DNA of 10,963 bases from DATGIQ01 sp035295665 (GTDB lineage Bacteria; Planctomycetota; Planctomycetia; Gemmatales; Gemmataceae), in contig DATGIQ010000536.1 in the NCBI GenBank assembly GCA_035295665.1, forward strand, positions 1-10,963, written 5' to 3'. The position numbers and the translations under genes were made by a program. Below, one piece after another: positions 7,684 through 10,963 of the stretch; the stretch's first letter is position 1; every line of letters begins with the position of its first letter. Below the pieces are notes generated by a model, which saw only the letters and a program-made list of their open reading frames with translations, had not been told where the DNA came from and ran no database searches.

Positions 7684-8301
7684 TTAGGCTTTTTTCGAGC
7701 GGGGCGTGCTGTCCGGGTTCACGTTGCTCCCTCCCGAGGGTGCCCGGAACGGAGACGACACGGGGACGCACCGTCGCTGAGAACAACCCAGGCAGGGGAA
7801 TTGGTTGCACGGCATCACGGTGCACTGCATCGAGAAGCCACATTGGAAGTTAAACTGGCATTGGTCGCGGCAAACGACTCCCGCACAGTAGAACCCACCA
7901 CAATCGAAGAAAGGGCCACCGAAGGCCGCTTTCACCGCGTCGGGTGCCACAATCGATTTGACGACCGGCACGAGCAGCGCAAGGGCGGCAACACGGCCGA
8001 ACTTGCGGAAGGCCTGGCGTCGGGTCATGGTGGCCGGTGGCGATACCGCTTCGGTCAGCAGATGGGCTTTCCCGAGCCGCTCGAGGGCTGTCCAGACGAT
8101 GCCCTCATCCGCCTTCGGATTGAGCTTGGTTTGCAGAACCTTCTTCAGCTCGCCGATGGATTTCTGGCCATCGCAGTTCTGCCAGACCAAGGCTGCGGCG
8201 CGATTGAGATGGTGGACCCGATGGCGCTCCAGATCGTAGACCACCAGCTCCTCGCCGACTTGCTCCGCCACAAGTCGTTCCTGTCGTGCACTGGGTTTCA
8301 T
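7684..8301 (-). CDS. PqqD-like (RiPP recognition element) protein fused to an export-like segment and ten-cysteine tail
   Basis: This is a 205-residue protein. The ATG at 8301 is chosen because AAGGAGGT stands just before it, although the frame stays open for 24 codons upstream. Residues 5-85 resemble the PqqD/RRE fold that grips RiPP leader peptides: LVAEQVGEELVVYDLE, VHHLNRAAALVWQNCDG, ERLGKAHLL. Residues 93-102 read TRRQAFRKFG, a twin-arginine-like motif, followed by the hydrophobic stretch VAALALLVPVV and VKAA, a possible signal-peptidase site near 126. The last 80 residues carry ten cysteines (134, 139, 144, 148, 154, 160, 165, 170, 173, 178), about every five residues, then a Ser/Pro-rich basic end. 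Ordinary PqqD proteins are about 90 residues. The tail may be an exported disulfide-rich or modified peptide carried by its own recognition domain; that is inference. The next gene upstream, an HprK-like kinase, ends 68 bases away. Confidence 0.8.
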   Translation of the reverse strand: MKPSARQERLVAEQVGEELVVYDLERHRVHHLNRAAALVWQNCDGQKSIGELKKVLQTKLNPKADEGIVWTALERLGKAHLLTEAVSPPATMTRRQAFRKFGRVAALALLVPVVKSIVAPDAVKAAFGGPFFDCGGFYCAGVVCRDQCQFNFQCGFSMQCTVMPCNQFPCLGCSQRRCVPVSSPFRAPSGGSNVNPDSTPRSKKA

Positions 8302-8304
8302 AGG

Positions 8305-8312
8305 ACCTCCTT
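8305..8312 (-). promoter_or_regulatory. Strong ribosome binding site of the PqqD-like gene
   Basis: Read on the - strand, AAGGAGGT is followed by CCT and the ATG at 8301. It is the strongest Shine-Dalgarno sequence in the window and fixes the start at 8301 rather than at 8373. Confidence 0.8.
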
Positions 8313-8313
8313 C

Positions 8314-8333
8314 CCTGCCTCCATCGAGGCAGG
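8314..8333 (-). promoter_or_regulatory. 8-bp hairpin with tetraloop directly before the PqqD-like ribosome binding site
   Basis: On the - strand, CCTGCCTC and GAGGCAGG pair perfectly around the loop GATG, with a further U-G pair possible at the base. The Shine-Dalgarno sequence begins one base after the stem. The hairpin sits in the 68-base gap after the kinase gene. It could stabilise a processed mRNA, insulate the ribosome site or help regulate translation; the sequence does not say which. Confidence 0.5.
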
Positions 8334-8369
8334 ACTGAGAAAAGGGAACACCCATGATGCCTTTGGATC

Positions 8370-9236
8370 TCAAGCCTCACTGGTGAGGACCAAGCGGCGA
8401 TCATGGTCTATGCTACACAATCGATTCAACAACGGCCCGGCCAGTTCGTTCGCTTCGCCGCGCTTGCCACGCAGGACGGTCGCGCCCTCGGCCACGCGGC
8501 GGCAGATGGTCAGCGCCCGTTTGGGACGGCGACGGATCGGAACCGTTTCCCCCAACAATGCGAGCAGCGCCTGCCCTTCCGTGAGCACCCCCGGCCGCCA
8601 GCGTGCCCCGGACCGATACTGCGTGAACACCACCAAGCCGACCGGCAACGGCTTCGTCCCCATGCGGCCGCCCAGCATTTCCGCCGAGCATTTCTTGGTG
8701 GCGTCGCCATCCGCATCCCGGAACGTCAGCGGATTCGGATAGGGATACACCCTGCCCCGGCTATCGAAGACCGCATACTGATCCGAGTAGTAAGTCGCCC
8801 CGGCCCGGATCAATGCTTCCGCGAGCGTGGTCTTGCCGCTGCCGGAAGGGCCACAGATGACCACCGCGCGACCGTGCCAACCCACTACGGCGGCCCGGAC
8901 GAACAGCTTCCGCGGGGAGCGGGTCGATACCACCAGGTGCAACAGCGCCTCCAGAGCCTGGAACACCTCGTCGCGGTCCAGGGTACGTGCAACCCGGCCG
9001 ACGCCCCAGTAAAGCAGGTTGTAGCGCCGCACGCGCCCATTGCCACTGCTGTTCGTATTGACCAGGAGCGAACAGAGTTCATCGACCTCGGGCGAATCCG
9101 CCATTTTGGACTGGGGCGGTAGCTGCAGCGCAACCTGCTCCAGGATCTTCGGATCATTCACCCGGACACCAATGTGTACACCGTGACTGACGAACGCAAG
9201 TCCAGCCGCCCACCCGAGGCGGTCCAACTTCTTCAT
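8370..9236 (-). CDS. HPr-kinase-related P-loop protein
   Basis: This is a 288-residue protein. The ATG at 9236 is the earliest possible start because a TGA stands in frame immediately before it. The N-terminus has SHGVHIGVRVNDPKILEQV (about 17-35), which I recall from HprK-related kinases of RiPP/EPS loci rather than from true HPr kinases. The Walker A motif is GPSGSGKTTL (129-138). YYSDQYAVFD (149-158) matches the region that holds two adjacent aspartates in classical HprK; here the second is glutamine. The HPr-kinase C-terminal signature is not apparent. Relatives next to lasso-peptide genes phosphorylate the precursor peptide; others are associated with exopolysaccharide loci and have no known substrate. 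It has no clear ribosome site and probably depends on translation ending at the adjacent TGA. No HPr or PTS gene is nearby, so carbon-catabolite control is unlikely. Confidence 0.82.
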   Translation of the reverse strand: MKKLDRLGWAAGLAFVSHGVHIGVRVNDPKILEQVALQLPPQSKMADSPEVDELCSLLVNTNSSGNGRVRRYNLLYWGVGRVARTLDRDEVFQALEALLHLVVSTRSPRKLFVRAAVVGWHGRAVVICGPSGSGKTTLAEALIRAGATYYSDQYAVFDSRGRVYPYPNPLTFRDADGDATKKCSAEMLGGRMGTKPLPVGLVVFTQYRSGARWRPGVLTEGQALLALLGETVPIRRRPKRALTICRRVAEGATVLRGKRGEANELAGPLLNRLCSIDHDRRLVLTSEA

Positions 9237-9299
9237 TCAGGACGATGTAAACTTCAACCGGGGCAAAACCCCTTTTTTTCGCGCGGAACGGGATGGCAT
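9237..9299 (-). CDS. Possible 20-codon leader cistron joined to the kinase gene
   Basis: ATG at 9299 is preceded, at 6 bases, by the strong site GAGGTGA (9306-9312), better than that of most genes here. The predicted peptide is basic (MPSRSARKKGVLPRLKFTSS), and its TGA directly abuts the kinase ATG in the same frame. The kinase gene itself lacks a ribosome site. This arrangement fits termination-reinitiation coupling or a regulatory leader peptide. An A7-G4 run inside it could be slippage-prone. No homologue is known to me, and a chance ORF cannot be excluded. Confidence 0.35.
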   Translation of the reverse strand: MPSRSARKKGVLPRLKFTSS

Positions 9300-9305
9300 G
9301 TGCTA

Positions 9306-9312
9306 TCACCTC
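9306..9312 (-). promoter_or_regulatory. Ribosome binding site overlapping a stop codon, before the 20-codon ORF
   Basis: GAGGTGA on the - strand matches seven bases of the anti-Shine-Dalgarno complement. Its last three bases are the TGA of the possible 49-codon ORF. It serves the ATG at 9299, not the kinase ATG at 9236, from which it is about 70 bases away. Confidence 0.45.
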
Positions 9313-9455
9313 AGGTGCTTCGGTTGTACCCTGGCATCTTCAAAAGTGGTATCAAGTCCGGCACACAAGTCAATCCATTTTCCAAATTCCGCGGCGTCCT
9401 GCCGTGGCCAGGGCAGTCTTCGTGGTTTGTCTCGAGCCCGCAATTTCTGTTCCAT
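9306..9455 (-). CDS. Possible small gene (49 residues) between amidotransferase and kinase; precursor candidate
   Basis: The ATG at 9455 follows the amidotransferase TAA by 13 bases, and the ORF ends 6 bases before the next small ORF, so it fits the spacing of a tight operon. The upstream sequence GTGGATA is only a weak ribosome site. The protein is basic at first (KLRARDKPRRLPWPRQ) and then more acidic (EFGKWIDLCAGLDTTFEDAR). If this were a RiPP precursor, a core beginning at Gly33 would place Glu39 and Asp40 at positions 7 and 8, as in lasso peptides. However, the usual Thr at -2 is a Cys, and the leader YxxP motif is not evident. It may equally be a chance ORF. Other small ORFs in a six-frame reading are not so well placed. 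Confidence 0.3.
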   Translation of the reverse strand: MEQKLRARDKPRRLPWPRQDAAEFGKWIDLCAGLDTTFEDARVQPKHLR

Positions 9456-9468
9456 TATCCACGCAAAT

Positions 9469-10963
9469 TTACGTCGGATACAGGGCGGAGGATCGCCGTG
9501 TCGCGGTGAGTCTTGGTCGAACCGCAAGCCGGTGTTGGCGAACCCAATGCAATAGATGTACCAAAGCGAGGATATCCGTGTAACGGACGCCGGGCTGAGA
9601 AGCCAGGAATGCGTTCCAGAGTTTCTGGACGGCGGCCGGCACCAGGCCAGCCTTCTGGAGTGTAGCGGAATCGCCGAGCAGCGCGGCAACCCGTGGCCGC
9701 AGCTCGGCCCGCAGCCAGCGTTCCCAGGGGAACACGAATCCCATCTTGGAGCGTCGCACTACGCGGTTTGGCAGGGCTGCCGGGAGAGCGTCCACCAGGA
9801 GCGCCTTGGTACGGCTCGATCGGCCTGGAGCGAGCTTCAGGCTCCCTGGCAAGCTGGCCATCGTCTCCACAAGGACATGATCCAAGAGTGGATCGCGCAG
9901 CTCCAGGGCATGGGCCATGCTCATCTGGTCCATGTCCCGCAGCAGCATGTTGGCCAGATAGAGCGAGAGCTCCAAGAGCGAGTGGGCGTTGACTGCGTCC
10001 AGAGGCGCGGCAGCCGCTTCCAGCTCGGCGACCACTTCGGCCGGGAGCGGTCGCCCGAGCGTCTGTGCCGGCTGGGCCAGCAGTTCTTGCCGAAGCTCCG
10101 GGGCCATCACTTGCCGGCAGATGGCATAGCGGGACAAACGCGATTGGCCATTGGCCAGCACCGCAGCCAGTTTCAGGGTACGGATGCTGCGTGGGGCCAA
10201 ACGGCGAGCCGCCTGGTGCACCAGCCAGGCCCCGAGACGCGGTAGGGTGCGCTCCAGCCGAGCCAACAAGCGAAAATACGGATAGCCCGCGAACAGCTCA
10301 TCGCCTCCCATGCCCGACAGTGCCACCTTGACCCCCGCCTGCCGTGCGGCCTGGGAGATAAAATAGGTGTTCAGGCCATCAATCGACGGTTGATCGTACG
10401 CTCCGACTGCTTGATCAAATTCTTCGACCACCTTGGCCGGACGAAGGAAGAGTTCCGCATGTTCGGTATCAAATTGGCGGGCGACCAGCCGGGAGTGTTC
10501 CGATTCGTCGAAATGGCGTTCGGCGAAGATGACGGAAAACGTGCGCAGGGCATATCCTTGGCTAACCAGGGCGGCGACGAGACTACTCGAATCGATTCCG
10601 CCGGACAAGAACACCCCGACCGGCACATCGGACACCATCCGCAGGGCCGCCGCCTCTTGCAGCACCGGCCGCAGCCGCTCCATCGCTTCGGCGCGCGTGG
10701 GCTTGGGTGTGTTCGCAGCGCAGAACCGCGGCCGCCAATAGCGCTTCCGCTCGGGGACCAGTTGTCCCCCGGGCTGGCTCAGATCGAACCGCCAGGTTTC
10801 GCCCGGCAAGATGCTCTGGACTCCCTCCAGGAGCGTCCAGGGAGCCGGCACGGCTCCGAAGGCGAGGTAGGCATCCATCGCGGCTGGATCAAGCCGTCGG
10901 TCGATCAAGCCCGACGCCAACAGGGCACGGAGCTCCGAGGCGAAGAGCCAGGTGTTGGGTTTG
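9469..10963 (-). CDS. Asparagine-synthase-like amidotransferase, N-terminus beyond the window
   Basis: The frame is open to the right edge; 497 residues are visible, starting KPNTWLFASELRALL, which is the end of the N-terminal glutaminase domain. The nucleophilic Cys2 would lie outside. The synthetase domain shows the PP-loop SGGIDSSSLVAAL (about 120-132), AYDQPSIDGLNTYFIS (about 168-183), GMGGDELFAGYPYF (about 217-230), RDMDQMSMAHALELRDPLLD (about 348-367) and SKMGFVFPWERWL near the end. These are the ATP-pyrophosphatase and active-site landmarks of AsnB-type enzymes. Family roles include asparagine synthesis, amidation of exopolysaccharide sugars, and lactam closure in lasso peptides (C proteins). 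With HprK-like and PqqD-like genes downstream, a specialised role is more likely than housekeeping asparagine synthesis, but the substrate is unknown. It is the first gene of the visible - strand row. Confidence 0.88.
   Translation of the reverse strand, partial: KPNTWLFASELRALLASGLIDRRLDPAAMDAYLAFGAVPAPWTLLEGVQSILPGETWRFDLSQPGGQLVPERKRYWRPRFCAANTPKPTRAEAMERLRPVLQEAAALRMVSDVPVGVFLSGGIDSSSLVAALVSQGYALRTFSVIFAERHFDESEHSRLVARQFDTEHAELFLRPAKVVEEFDQAVGAYDQPSIDGLNTYFISQAARQAGVKVALSGMGGDELFAGYPYFRLLARLERTLPRLGAWLVHQAARRLAPRSIRTLKLAAVLANGQSRLSRYAICRQVMAPELRQELLAQPAQTLGRPLPAEVVAELEAAAAPLDAVNAHSLLELSLYLANMLLRDMDQMSMAHALELRDPLLDHVLVETMASLPGSLKLAPGRSSRTKALLVDALPAALPNRVVRRSKMGFVFPWERWLRAELRPRVAALLGDSATLQKAGLVPAAVQKLWNAFLASQPGVRYTDILALVHLLHWVRQHRLAVRPRLTATRRSSALYPT

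Noticed and set aside
6698..7687. 329-codon open frame on the + strand
   Set aside because: It is antisense to the membrane part of the O-antigen-ligase-like gene and has no domain, signal peptide or ribosome site.
7498..8742. 414-codon open frame on the + strand
   Set aside because: It runs antisense through the PqqD-like and kinase genes, which have clear domains and ribosome sites. The encoded protein is rich in Arg, His and Pro and low in recognisable motifs, as expected from GC-rich antisense frames.
9260..9279. GGGG-CAAAA-CCCC followed by T7 on the + strand, resembling an intrinsic terminator
   Set aside because: The stem is only 4 bp, no + strand gene ends nearby, and on the transcribed - strand the run becomes A7 before the stem. 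It falls inside the possible leader ORF.
9154..9309. 51-codon GTG-start ORF on the - strand with three C-terminal cysteines
   Set aside because: It overlaps the kinase N-terminus in another frame, and the kinase N-terminus matches its family. The GTG lies inside the ribosome site used by the 20-codon ORF.
9469..10963. Confident call as a lasso peptide cyclase
   Set aside because: The visible motifs are shared by all AsnB-type enzymes, no convincing precursor or B2 protease is present, and a polysaccharide gene is in the same row. The general family call is safer.

Overview
The window looks like part of a high-GC genome of a Planctomycetota bacterium, possibly Gemmataceae-like. This rests on three things seen together. 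One is a large secreted-type protein with propeller-like repeats, PKD-like domains and a C-terminal module that I recall from planctomycete extracellular proteins. The second is a two-lobed beta-helix protein. The third is an exopolysaccharide/RiPP-flavoured gene row. The taxonomic call is inference; no rRNA or marker gene is present.

Layout. The left part (1-4591) is on the + strand. It holds the 3' part of a repeat/PKD-domain surface protein (1-2060), a 182-base gap with a remarkable 20-bp-arm inverted repeat (2145-2192), and a signal-peptide-bearing tandem beta-helix (pectate-lyase-3/GH55-like) protein (2243-4591). The right part (4618-10963) is all on the - strand and converges on the first part across a 26-base gap that contains a small inverted repeat. 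In transcription order it reads: an asparagine-synthase-like amidotransferase (10963-9469, N-terminus outside the window); a possible 49-codon gene (9455-9306); a possible 20-codon leader cistron (9299-9237); an HPr-kinase-related P-loop protein (9236-8370); a PqqD-like (RiPP recognition element) protein with a fused export-like segment and ten-cysteine tail (8301-7684); and an O-antigen ligase/polymerase-family membrane protein with a C-terminal TPR-like domain (7377-4618).

How the genes may work together. Asparagine synthase, HprK-like kinase and PqqD/RRE proteins are known to cluster in lasso-peptide loci and in a poorly understood group of exopolysaccharide/exosortase-associated loci. Here they are followed by a Wzy/WaaL-type protein, so the row may link a modified or exported cysteine-rich peptide to surface polysaccharide production. 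No B2-type leader protease, ABC exporter or exosortase is visible, so the system is either incomplete here or continues beyond 10963.

The most unusual items are the RRE-to-cysteine-rich-tail fusion, the chain of tiny cistrons between the amidotransferase and kinase genes, the hairpin directly in front of the PqqD ribosome binding site, and the strand-asymmetric inverted repeat at 2145-2192. No tRNA, rRNA, CRISPR array, insertion sequence or phage gene was recognised.
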